Part shown: positions 26,586 through 35,661 of the stretch, piece by piece
Layout of the letters: each line of letters starts with the position of its first letter
Position numbering within the stretch: position 1 is the first letter of the stretch
DNA from: Archangium violaceum
Lineage (GTDB): Bacteria; Myxococcota; Myxococcia; Myxococcales; Myxococcaceae
Assembly: GCF_016887565.1 (NCBI RefSeq)
Contig: NZ_CP069396.1
Location: forward strand, 7,794,001-7,858,000
Length of the DNA stretch: 64,000 bases
Reading direction: 5' to 3'
Notes under the pieces: generated by a model
What the model saw: the letters and a program-made list of their open reading frames with translations, nothing else
The model's database searches: none
Told to the model about the DNA's origin: nothing
Made by a program: the position numbers and the translations under genes

Positions 26586-27401
26586 TCAGGAGAGGCTCGA
26601 GGCCACGACACGGGGAAGCAGCACCTCCGCCCGCTCCGCCAGGACCTGGATATGCGGGGCCGGCTGGGTCCCAGCGGGGTCGATGCTGAAGACGGGAATG
26701 CGGCGCTTGAGGGCCAGGGCGCTGATGCGAGCTGTCACTCCGACGGAAAACGAGGTTCCGACGAATACAATCAGGCTGCTCTTCCTCGCCTGGTGGAGCA
26801 CCCGCTCGAACTGATACGCCTCGTGCTCCGTGTAGAGCTCGTCGAACCACAAGACGTGCGGGCGAAGCCTGCTGCGGCAGAGAGGACAACGCGGCACGGT
26901 TTCACGGCTCGGGTCGGCGTGGAGCGGCCCGAAATCCACCGACGCCATGGGCACCGTGCCGCTCGGCGGGCCGTTGGCGCAGTTGCGGCGCGTGCACCGC
27001 GCCTGGTCCAGACTGCCGTGCACCTTCACCAGGGCACGGCTGCCCGCCTGCTCATGGAGCGTATCGATATTCTGGGTGACGAGGAGGAACTCGCGCCCGT
27101 GGCGCTCCTGCCAGCGCTCCCACTCGGCGAGGGCCAGGTGCGCCTCGTTCGGTCTGGCTCCGCGAGCCCGCTCGAACCGCTGGAGGTACCACAACCAGGA
27201 CTCCTCTGGAGCCCTCCGGAAGAAGGCAAGAGTGCCCTTCTCCATCACGTCATTCGCCCACACCGCGCCGGGGTCCGTCCCTCGGAACGTGGGCAGGCCG
27301 CTGGCCAGGCTGACGCCCGCCCCCGTGACGACGAGGAGGGCCTCGCCCAGGGGACCACTCACCGCCGCGAGAAATTCCTCTACCCCCTTGGATGTCGACA
27401 C
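26586..27401 (-). CDS. Sir2-family NAD-dependent protein deacylase
   Basis: 271 residues. NAD-binding GAGVS (27-31), a shortened PTFRG loop, TQNID (109-113), catalytic His128 in VHGS, a Zn-binding set C136, C141, C172, C175, and GTSFSV near 216. All sirtuin core residues are present; the insertion between Cys pairs is long. It removes acyl groups from lysines using NAD+. The start is GTG 27401 with AGGGGAG just upstream. It is transcribed away from the trp leader region. Confidence 0.9.
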   Translation of the reverse strand: MSTSKGVEEFLAAVSGPLGEALLVVTGAGVSLASGLPTFRGTDPGAVWANDVMEKGTLAFFRRAPEESWLWYLQRFERARGARPNEAHLALAEWERWQERHGREFLLVTQNIDTLHEQAGSRALVKVHGSLDQARCTRRNCANGPPSGTVPMASVDFGPLHADPSRETVPRCPLCRSRLRPHVLWFDELYTEHEAYQFERVLHQARKSSLIVFVGTSFSVGVTARISALALKRRIPVFSIDPAGTQPAPHIQVLAERAEVLLPRVVASSLS

Positions 27402-27465
27402 GTGCTCCCCTTCTGGTGCCGCGATGTCCGCTGGGGACGAGCCTACCCTGTCACATCCACGCGGG

Positions 27466-27480
27466 ATGGACTCCGTCCAT
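27466..27480. promoter_or_regulatory. Inverted repeat upstream of the trp leader
   Basis: ATGGAC-TCC-GTCCAT, a perfect 6-bp inverted repeat about 65 bases before the leader peptide. A TTGACG at 27508 is a candidate -35 but no convincing -10 follows. Could be an operator; not proven. Confidence 0.3.
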
Positions 27481-27544
27481 TCTCAAAGCCAATCCCGGCG
27501 AAGCCACTTGACGGCGCGTGGCGCCGCATGCAGTGTTCGAAGAC

Positions 27545-27598
27545 ATGAATTCCCGCATCGCAACCGCATCCTTCTTCTGGTGGTGGCGCCTCTCCTGA
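27545..27598 (+). CDS. trp leader peptide
   Basis: A 17-codon frame, MNSRIATASFFWWWRLS, with three consecutive TGG codons (27578-27586). The codons lie 40 bases before a terminator hairpin with a T-run, the standard arrangement of a ribosome-mediated attenuator: low charged tRNA-Trp stalls the ribosome at the Trp codons and prevents the terminator from forming. Only a weak purine stretch (GAAG) lies upstream as ribosome-binding site. Confidence 0.85.
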   Translation: MNSRIATASFFWWWRLS

Positions 27599-28744
<1,146 letters not shown>

Positions 28745-28780
28745 GCGAACACGGCCGCACGGCGCTGGCGGGTCAGGTCC

Positions 28781-28810
28781 ACGGCGGGAAATCCGTCCCA
28801 TCCCCGCCGT
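28781..28810 (+). terminator. Terminator hairpin after trpS
   Basis: ACGGCGGG (28781-28788) pairs with CCCGCCGT (28803-28810) across a 14-base loop. No T-run, so moderate support only. Confidence 0.45.
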
Positions 28811-28882
28811 CAGATCGAAATGCGAAGTTCTCGAAGGCGCCCGCCAGGCCGTGTGGGGGTTGTTTTCAGAGGGGAAAGCCAA

Positions 28883-31800
28883 GTGAATCGGAGCAATACG
28901 CGTGTCATCGCGCTCGCCGCCGCGAGCGTGTGGTCCGGCATCATGGGCTGTGGAGGATCACATTCCCAGGAGCCGGGAATCGATACACCAAAGTCCGTGG
29001 CGCAAGCGCTGAGCGGTAGCCCGGATTTCTTCATCAAGCAGGTGAGCGGGGCATCCATCGCGGCGCCGGGGAACTTGTTCCGCACGAGCATCACTGTGTG
29101 CAACCGGGGCAGCGAGAGCGGTCATCCCGATTCCGTGGACTTCGTCCTGTCCCAGGATGCGCTCATCGTCCCGGGTCAGGATACGGTCATCGGAAGTTTC
29201 TGGCCGAGAGCCTCGCTGGTGCCGGGAGAGTGCGCCACGCAGGAGGCTCGGCTCCCGGCCAGCGTGGCCGAGGGAAACTGGTTCCTGGGTGCGATCGCCG
29301 ATCCCCAGGGCTCGAGCGCGGAGCTCGATGAGGGCAACAACACCCTGGCTGGGGGCCAGGTGGTGGTGGGCTCGAAGCCCGATTTCGTCGTCCAGTCGGT
29401 GAGCGGACCCGCCAGCACCCTCACCGGAAAGACCCTCACGGCGAACGTCACGGTGTGCAACCAGGGCACCGTGGCCGACAGCGCGGTCGTGGGCCTGTTC
29501 CTGTCCTCGGATGCGGTCATCACCGAGGCGGACCTGAGTCTGCGCGGCTCCGCGTTCACGAACACGCTCTACCCGGGACAGTGCATTCCACTGCCCCTCC
29601 GGGGCACGGTGCCCCCGGTCGCCACGGGGGCCTGGTACCTGGGCGCCTCCGTCGATCTGGGCAACATGAAGCAGGAGCTCCTGGAGACCAACAACGGGCG
29701 CGGCACGCTCATGGGGGTGGGCTCCCGACCCGACCTGACCATCACCGCGATCAAGGGAACCCCCCAGAAGGTGGCGCTCGACACGCCCTTCACCGTGGAC
29801 GTCACGGTGTGCAACTCCGGCACCACTTCCTTCTCCAGCACGACTCCGGTGGAGCTGTTCCTCTCCCAGGACGCGCTCCTCTCCAAGGACCAGGACTTCC
29901 TCGTGGGTGCAACCTCCGTGGGCGCGTTGTCCGCCGGGGCCTGCACCACCGTGCCGCTCAAGGGGAATGCAATCATTCCCGAGGCTTCGCGGGGTGAGCT
30001 CCATCTGGGCGCCGTCGTCGACTCCTCCAACACCGTGCTGGAGCTCATCGAGAGCAACAACGCCTTCGTGGCCGGCACCCTGGGGGTGGGCAAGGCGCCG
30101 GACTTCGTCGTCACTCGGGTGAAGGGGCCTGCCTTCGCGAAGATGGGGACCTCCCTCACGGCGTACGTCACGGTGTGCAACCAGGGCACGGCGGAGGGGA
30201 GCACGGAGGTGGACCTCCATCTCTCCAAGGACGCGGCCATCCTCCCGGCGGCACCGGTGACGGGTGACGGAGACCTCTTCCTGGCCCGGGCGGCCACGCA
30301 GCCGTTGACGCCGGAGCAGTGCCAGACGGTCCCGGTGACGGCCCCGGTGTCCCTGCCCTATTCGGAGGGAGATGGGGAGTACCACCTGGGAGCCATCGTC
30401 GATCCACTCAACACCCAGGCCGAGCTCCTCGAGAACAACAACACCCGGGCCGGTGATGGGGTGGGAATCGGTGACGGTCCGGACTTCGTCGTCCAGTCGG
30501 TGAGCGCGCCGTCGAGCATCACGTACGGCCAGGTGTTCTCCGCGACCGTCACTGTCTGCAATCAGGGAAACACGTCGGGCAGCGCGTTCGTGGAGCTGAG
30601 CCTGTTGTCCGAGCCGGATCCCTTCTCCATGAGCTCCTGGGGCACGTACCTGGGCGGCGTGTATGCGGCGTCCCTGGCCGAGGACCAGTGCGCCCCGTTC
30701 ACGTTCTCCGCCCCCGTCTATCTGGGCGAGGGAGCCTGGCACCTCGTGGCCGTCGTGGACTCGTCGAACCAGATGCAGGAGCTCTTCGAGAGCAACAACG
30801 TGCACGTCGAGGGTCTCGTTGGAGTCGGCAGCCGGCCGGACTTCGTCGTCTCGAAGGTGTCAGGGCCCTCGGGTGTGAAGCCGGGCGAGTCCTTCTCGAC
30901 GGCCGTCACCGTTTGCAACCGGGGCACCACGAGCGGCGCGACGAGCGTGTCGCTCCTGTTGTCGTCCGATGCGGACCTCGCCTCGCCGGGCGGCTCGCGG
31001 GTCATCGTGAAGGAGACGGGTGTGGACCCCATGGACCCGGGCGCGTGCACCGAGGTCGAGATGACGGGCAACGCTTCCCTCCCCGAGGGCACGTACTATC
31101 TGGGCGCCATCGCCGACCGGTCCAACTCGGTGACGGAGCTCATCGAGACCAACAACGCCTTCGTGGGCGGGCAGATGGGGCTCGGCAGCCGGCCGGACTT
31201 CATCGTCACGAAGGTGTCCGGGCCGGGCAGCGCGCGGCCGGGGGACTCCTTCAGTGTCTCCGTCACCGTGTGCAACCCGGGCAACCTGGAGGCGAGCACG
31301 GACGTGTCACTCCTGCTCTCCCGGAACGAGGTCCTCTCCGTGCCGGGGACTCCGGACGAGGAGGGGGATGTGTTCGTGGGCAGCGCCCCGGTGGAGCCGC
31401 TCGGGCCCGGTGTGTGCCGTGAGTTGACGGTGGAGGCCAACGTTCCCGCGGCCTTGAACCTCCCGGTGGGCGAGTACCGCCTGGGGGCCGTCATCGACCC
31501 GATGCAGCTCCAGGCCGAGTTCATCGAGAACAACAACGTGTCGGCGGGAATCGTGGTGGGCGTGGGTGATGCGCCGGACTTCGTCGTCACGGCCGTACGG
31601 GGAGACCCGAGCGCGATGCAGAGCCAGAACTTCACGGCGTCCGTCACCGTGTGCAACCAGGGCACGGCCGCGGGTGACGGGGAGGTCATGCTGGTGCTGT
31701 CCTCCGACAAGGACATCTCCATGCCGCAGCCGTACGGAGGCCCGGATCCCTTCGCGGGCTGGATGCCCTTGGGCATGATTCCCGCGGGGCAGTGCGCCAC

Positions 31801-33730
31801 GCGGTCGGTGACGGCCTACGCCAGTAGTTCGTTGACGGATGGAGCCTGGTACCTGGGCGCCATCGTGGATCCGTACAACTCCCAGGTCGAGCTCTTCGAG
31901 CGCAACAACACGCACGCTGGAGACCTGATGGGCATCGGCTTCAAGGCGGACTTCATCGTCACGAAGGTGGCCGGGCCGTCGGGTGTGAAGCAGGGCGAGC
32001 CCTTCACGGTGTCCGCCACCGTCTGCAACCAGGGCACCGCGAGCGGTGCCTCCGAGGTGACGTTCTTCCTCTCGGAGGACGAGGTCATCGCCTCTTCCGA
32101 CCTCTCGCTCACGAGCGTGTCCGCGGGCTCGCTGACGCCGGGAACGTGCACCACGGTGTCGGCACGGACCAGCACCCCGCTGTCCGGAGTGGCCCGGACC
32201 CTGGGCGCCATCGTCATGCCTGGCATCCCCCACGAGGAGCTCATCGAGAGCAACAACTCGCGCTTGGGTGAGCGGATCGGGTTCGGCGACGCGCCGGACT
32301 TCATCGTCACGCGCGTGACGGGGCCGTCGATCGTGAAGCCGGGAGAGCCCTTCACGGCTTCCGCCACGGTGTGCAACCAGGGCACCGTGAGCGGCTCCAC
32401 GGACGTGCAGGTGTTCCTCTCCTCGGGGGAGCAGCTCCAGCCGCTCGGCCTCGCGCCGGTGGGGCTGCTGGGCGTGGGGCAGTGCACCACGGTGTCCGTG
32501 CAGCTCACGGGAGCTCCCGAGGGGGAGTGGCACCTGGGCGCCATCGCGGATCCGCTCCACACCCAGGGCGAGCTCGTCCCGGGCAACAACACGCACGTGG
32601 GGGGAGTGCTGGGCGTGGGTGAGAAGCCGGACCTGGTCATCCGGGAGGTGACGGCGCCGACGAGCGTGTGGCCGGGCAACTTCTTCACCGTGTCCGCCAC
32701 CGTGTGCAACCAGGGCACTCAGAGGGGGACCTCGAACGTGGAGATCGTGTTGTCGCCCGACGAGGTCGCCTCGCCGGAGGGGTCGACGGGCTCGATCCTC
32801 GGCAGGGTGTTCCCGCCCGACCTGGCGCCGGGGCAGTGCACCACGGAGGTGCTGACCAGCGCCTTCTCGCCCAACCTCCAGGGCGCGTACCGCCTGGGAG
32901 CCGTGGTGGATCCGTCCAACCACCTGCCCGAGCTCCTCGAGTCCAACAACACGGCCATGTCCGGCCTGATGGGCTTCGGTACCTCGGAGGACTTCGTCGT
33001 CAAGGAGGTGTCGGGCCCGGCGGCTGCCCGTCCGGGAGCGCCGTTCCTCGTGTCCGCCACGGTGTGCAACCAGGGCAGGCTGACGCGTTACACGGATGTC
33101 GTCTTCGTGCTGTCGGCCGACGAGAACATCTCGCTCCCGTCGGAGGCATCGTCCCAGCAGGGAGGCGATGTGCTCCTGGGCCGCCACTTCATTCCGGGCT
33201 TCGTGGAGGTGGACCAGTGCGTCTCCGTGTCCATGGAGGTCAGCACTTCGCTCGAGGGCTCGTGGTACCTGGGCGCCATCGTCAACCCGGACGACCTCCA
33301 GTGGGAGATCATCGGGAGCAACAACACGCGCGTGGGCGAGCGGATGGGGCTGGGCAACCTGCCAGACTTCATCATCCAGGAGGTGTCGGGGCCGGCGAGC
33401 GTCGGGTCCGTGGATTCCTTCACGGCCTCCGCCACGGTGTGCAACCAGGGCACCGCGAGCGGCTCCACGGACGTGCGCTTCCTGCTGTCCCGGGACGAGG
33501 AGATCATCCCGCCAGGCACGCCGCTCGCCGAGTGGGACGTGGAGCTCGGGAGTACGAGCGGCGGCACGCTGGCCCCGGGGCAGTGCGGCACGGTGCGGGT
33601 GTCCGTCCCGACTCCCGGCGTTCCCCAGGGTGCGTATCACCTGGGGGCCGTGGCCGTACCGGTCAACGGTCAGCAGGAGCTGCTCGGGCACAACAACACG
33701 CGCGCCAGTGGCCCGATGGGCATCGGCTAA
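28883..33730 (+). CDS. Giant CARDB-repeat lipoprotein
   Basis: 1615 residues. GTG 28883 (after AGAGGGG) begins a signal sequence with lipobox SGIMGC, so it is an exported lipoprotein. The rest is 13 tandem CARDB-type beta-sandwich repeats of about 115-125 residues, each starting like RPDFVVxxVSGP, with VTVCNQGT in strand 3, a Cys in the PGxC(T)TV strand, and ending YxLGAIVD, E-L-x-E-x-NN. The Cys pair per repeat suggests a disulfide in each unit. CARDB domains mediate cell adhesion or polymer binding at the surface. The frame stops at 33730 inside what should be the fourteenth repeat; see the next entry. An upstream in-frame ATG at 28820 is unlikely. Confidence 0.85.
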   Translation: MNRSNTRVIALAAASVWSGIMGCGGSHSQEPGIDTPKSVAQALSGSPDFFIKQVSGASIAAPGNLFRTSITVCNRGSESGHPDSVDFVLSQDALIVPGQDTVIGSFWPRASLVPGECATQEARLPASVAEGNWFLGAIADPQGSSAELDEGNNTLAGGQVVVGSKPDFVVQSVSGPASTLTGKTLTANVTVCNQGTVADSAVVGLFLSSDAVITEADLSLRGSAFTNTLYPGQCIPLPLRGTVPPVATGAWYLGASVDLGNMKQELLETNNGRGTLMGVGSRPDLTITAIKGTPQKVALDTPFTVDVTVCNSGTTSFSSTTPVELFLSQDALLSKDQDFLVGATSVGALSAGACTTVPLKGNAIIPEASRGELHLGAVVDSSNTVLELIESNNAFVAGTLGVGKAPDFVVTRVKGPAFAKMGTSLTAYVTVCNQGTAEGSTEVDLHLSKDAAILPAAPVTGDGDLFLARAATQPLTPEQCQTVPVTAPVSLPYSEGDGEYHLGAIVDPLNTQAELLENNNTRAGDGVGIGDGPDFVVQSVSAPSSITYGQVFSATVTVCNQGNTSGSAFVELSLLSEPDPFSMSSWGTYLGGVYAASLAEDQCAPFTFSAPVYLGEGAWHLVAVVDSSNQMQELFESNNVHVEGLVGVGSRPDFVVSKVSGPSGVKPGESFSTAVTVCNRGTTSGATSVSLLLSSDADLASPGGSRVIVKETGVDPMDPGACTEVEMTGNASLPEGTYYLGAIADRSNSVTELIETNNAFVGGQMGLGSRPDFIVTKVSGPGSARPGDSFSVSVTVCNPGNLEASTDVSLLLSRNEVLSVPGTPDEEGDVFVGSAPVEPLGPGVCRELTVEANVPAALNLPVGEYRLGAVIDPMQLQAEFIENNNVSAGIVVGVGDAPDFVVTAVRGDPSAMQSQNFTASVTVCNQGTAAGDGEVMLVLSSDKDISMPQPYGGPDPFAGWMPLGMIPAGQCATRSVTAYASSSLTDGAWYLGAIVDPYNSQVELFERNNTHAGDLMGIGFKADFIVTKVAGPSGVKQGEPFTVSATVCNQGTASGASEVTFFLSEDEVIASSDLSLTSVSAGSLTPGTCTTVSARTSTPLSGVARTLGAIVMPGIPHEELIESNNSRLGERIGFGDAPDFIVTRVTGPSIVKPGEPFTASATVCNQGTVSGSTDVQVFLSSGEQLQPLGLAPVGLLGVGQCTTVSVQLTGAPEGEWHLGAIADPLHTQGELVPGNNTHVGGVLGVGEKPDLVIREVTAPTSVWPGNFFTVSATVCNQGTQRGTSNVEIVLSPDEVASPEGSTGSILGRVFPPDLAPGQCTTEVLTSAFSPNLQGAYRLGAVVDPSNHLPELLESNNTAMSGLMGFGTSEDFVVKEVSGPAAARPGAPFLVSATVCNQGRLTRYTDVVFVLSADENISLPSEASSQQGGDVLLGRHFIPGFVEVDQCVSVSMEVSTSLEGSWYLGAIVNPDDLQWEIIGSNNTRVGERMGLGNLPDFIIQEVSGPASVGSVDSFTASATVCNQGTASGSTDVRFLLSRDEEIIPPGTPLAEWDVELGSTSGGTLAPGQCGTVRVSVPTPGVPQGAYHLGAVAVPVNGQQELLGHNNTRASGPMGIG

Positions 33731-33956
33731 CCTGCCGGACTTCCACATCACGGCGGTGATGGGGCCGGCGAGCCGTGAGCCGGGTTGGGTCCTCGACGCC
33801 TCCGCCACGGTGTGCAACCAGTGCACCGTGAGTGGTTCCACGGACGTGTCCTTCTTCCTCTCCGCGGATGCTGTCATCACCGCGCCGGGGTCACAGGGAG
33901 GAGACACCATCGGGCAGCGGATCGCGGGACGAGGCGCAGGAGCCTTCACGGTGTAG
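33729..33956 (+). pseudogene. Frameshifted continuation of the CARDB lipoprotein
   Basis: At 33725-33731 the text GGC-T-AAC has one extra T compared with the usual G-N-L-P-D-F junction (GGC AAC CTG CCG GAC), which creates the TAA stop. In the shifted frame the next repeat is intact at first: NLPDFHITAVMGPAS, ATVCNQCTVSGSTDVSFFLS, up to TAG at 33956. It then lacks the end of the repeat. So the original protein had at least 14 repeats and its C-terminus has eroded, or the T is a sequencing error. Confidence 0.7.
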
Positions 33957-34188
33957 CGAGGATGCGATGACACATCGAGAACAGCAATTGCCCTGTGGAC
34001 GGAACAACAGGCTCAATAGTCTCCAGTCTTCTCCACGCCCACCTTTGGAGTTGGCCTGCATGTCGGCAGGAAGCGCGTGGCTCGTCTGAACCGGAGCTGG
34101 TCGAGCGGACCTTCGACGCCGACGGACCAACAGTCCTCCCATCCTTCTTATCCGCACACAGCAGAGCATTTGCCAAGCTGGGGAAAGA

Positions 34189-34359
34189 ATGACCACCGTC
34201 TTCATTTCCTACTCTCGCAAGGATACCGGTGTGTTGGCGTGCAGGAAGAAGCCTTCCAGGAAGGAGCACCGAGGCTGCTTGCTGGGAGGGAGCAGGACAT
34301 CCAGCTCCAGCCAGCGCAGTCGCTGCTGCACGCGCAGCAGGTTATTAAACGACTTCTAG
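34189..34359 (+). pseudogene. TIR-domain stub
   Basis: ATG 34189, preceded by GGGGAAAGA, starts MTTVFISYSRKDTG, the classic first strand and BB-loop start of a TIR domain (VFISYSRKD). From residue 15 on the sequence no longer resembles TIR and becomes Cys/Ser/Arg-rich, stopping at 34359. The remaining TIR strands and the catalytic Glu are missing. It is a 5' fragment of a TIR gene, cut by a deletion or replaced. Confidence 0.55.
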
Positions 34360-34418
34360 CCCGCCGAGTGGTACGACGAAAACCGACCCTCAAAGCGCGG
34401 CCTGCGTAGGAGAATCGT

Positions 34419-34754
34419 ATGAGTCTTCTGGTACTATGTGAGTTCAGAGCACGGACCGACGGGGAGGCAGAGTTCCTGCGGGTGGCGCGGGCATTGGCAT
34501 CCGCCGCCGCGACCGAGCCGGGAACGTTGCGCTACCAGTGGTTCGTCACGCAGAGGCCCGGTCATTATTCGATAATTGAGGAGTACGTCGACGCTGACGC
34601 GGCCGAAACGCATAACAACCATGTGGATTCACTGCTCCGCGAACTCTTCGCGGTGGCTGATCTGGTGTCGGTGTCATTCTACGGGGAGCTCAACCAGTAC
34701 TTGCGCGAGTGGATTTCCGGCCGCGAGGGAATCGCAGTCAATTTGCCGTTGTGA
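34419..34754 (+). CDS. Antibiotic biosynthesis monooxygenase (ABM)-domain protein
   Basis: 111 residues, a single ferredoxin-like alpha/beta barrel of the ABM/YgiN type. Typical blocks are present: LVLCEFRARTDGEAEFL, EPGTLRYQWF near 38-47, IIEEYVDADAAETH and HVDSLL, then a C-terminal strand VSVSFYGEL. Members oxidise quinols or act on reactive small molecules without cofactor, or are heme or stress related; the function here is unknown. GGAG precedes the ATG by 7 bases. It is intact and lies between a TIR stub and a tRNA-like fragment. Confidence 0.8.
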   Translation: MSLLVLCEFRARTDGEAEFLRVARALASAAATEPGTLRYQWFVTQRPGHYSIIEEYVDADAAETHNNHVDSLLRELFAVADLVSVSFYGELNQYLREWISGREGIAVNLPL

Positions 34755-34822
34755 CGTCGCCCGAGCGGCCTCAAACGTGCGGAACGGGCTGGAACAGGAC
34801 GGGACGAGACGGGACGCCCGGC

Positions 34823-34852
34823 GCGGGTTCGATTCCCGCTGCCTCCCGGCCA
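34823..34852 (+). other. tRNA/tmRNA 3'-end-like fragment (possible att remnant)
   Basis: GCGGG-TTCGATT-CCCGC (34823-34839) is a perfect T-arm (5-bp stem, 7-base loop), followed by TGCCTCC and, two bases late, CCA. It resembles the 3' end of ssrA or a tRNA, but no 5' acceptor strand, D-arm or anticodon arm is found upstream, so it is not a functional tRNA. Such 3' ends are usual attachment sites of integrated elements. Confidence 0.35.
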
Positions 34853-34860
34853 GTTGGGGC

Positions 34861-34866
34861 TATGGT
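34861..34866 (+). promoter_or_regulatory. Possible -10 box
   Basis: TATGGT lies 9 bases before ATG 34876, with no clear Shine-Dalgarno between. Fits a leaderless transcript; weak evidence. Confidence 0.25.
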
Positions 34867-34875
34867 GACGGGACG

Positions 34876-35550
34876 ATGAAGCCGTGGAAGGTGATCGATC
34901 GAGCGCCCGCTCCGGGCGGTGGTGAGCTGGTGCTGCACCAGCGCGGCGAGGAGTTCGCCATCCGCGCGAACGGCCGCGAGCTCATGTCCAGCCGCCAGCA
35001 TGGCTCCGAGGAGAAGATGGCCGAGGTGGCCTGCACGGGCCTCGCCGGGAAGCGGCCCCGCGTGCTCGTGGGCGGTCTGGGGCTCGGCTACACGGTCCGG
35101 GCCGCGCTGGACCGGCTTCCTCCGTCAGCCGAGGTGGTGGTCTCGGAGCTGGTGCCCGCGGTCGTCGAGTGGAACCGGGGCGTCCTCGCGCCCCTGGCCG
35201 GACGGCCGCTCGAGGACCCTCGCGTGAAGGTGGAGGCACGGGACGTGGGAGAGCTGCTCCGCGAGGCCGAGGGCCACTATGACGCCGTGCTACTGGACGT
35301 GGACAACGGCCCCGAGGCCCTCACCCAGGAAGCCAACCGCTGGCTCTACGGCGAGCGTGGGCTGAGCGCCATCCGGCGTGCGCTGAAGCCTCGCGGCCTG
35401 GTGGTGGTGTGGTCCGCCTCGTCGGACCAGGCCTTCGCCAACCGGCTGAAGCGGGCGGGATTCGACACCGAGGTGGTGGAGACACCCGCCCGCTCCAAGG
35501 GCGGCGGGCCCCTGCACACGCTGTTCATCGGGCGCGTCCGGGCCTCGTAG
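34876..35550 (+). CDS. Spermidine synthase-like SAM-dependent methyltransferase
   Basis: 224 residues of the spermidine synthase-like Rossmann superfamily. An N-terminal beta domain includes ELVLHQRGEEFAIRANGRELMSSRQHGSEE, followed by the SAM-type glycine motif VLVGGLGLGYTVRAA near 71-85 and VLLDVDNGPEAL near 142-153 (Asp in the nucleoside-binding strand). It lacks the full polyamine-binding region and is shorter than true SpeE (about 280), so aminopropyl transfer is unlikely; a small methyltransferase is more probable. The frame is open upstream but the family N-terminus starts at ATG 34876. Confidence 0.78.
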   Translation: MKPWKVIDRAPAPGGGELVLHQRGEEFAIRANGRELMSSRQHGSEEKMAEVACTGLAGKRPRVLVGGLGLGYTVRAALDRLPPSAEVVVSELVPAVVEWNRGVLAPLAGRPLEDPRVKVEARDVGELLREAEGHYDAVLLDVDNGPEALTQEANRWLYGERGLSAIRRALKPRGLVVVWSASSDQAFANRLKRAGFDTEVVETPARSKGGGPLHTLFIGRVRAS

Positions 35551-35661
35551 GCTCCAGGCCTGGCGACCGGGCGGCCCTCAGCCGGATGTGGATGAAAAAC
35601 GCGGTTGGACCCGTTCCCTCGCGTCCCTCACACGCGCACGAGTCCCTCCGCTTTTCATTCC

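Noticed and set aside
28883-33730. Regular DNA repeats that could suggest a CRISPR array or satellite
   Set aside because: The spacing is about 360 bases and the repeats encode CARDB units; no short direct repeat with unique spacers exists.
34198-34349. Coding-like minus-strand frame (LLRVQQRLRWLELDVLLPP)
   Set aside because: Third positions look coding, but it is bounded by stops on both sides, has no start and matches no family I know. It may be a further gene fragment; not enough to call.
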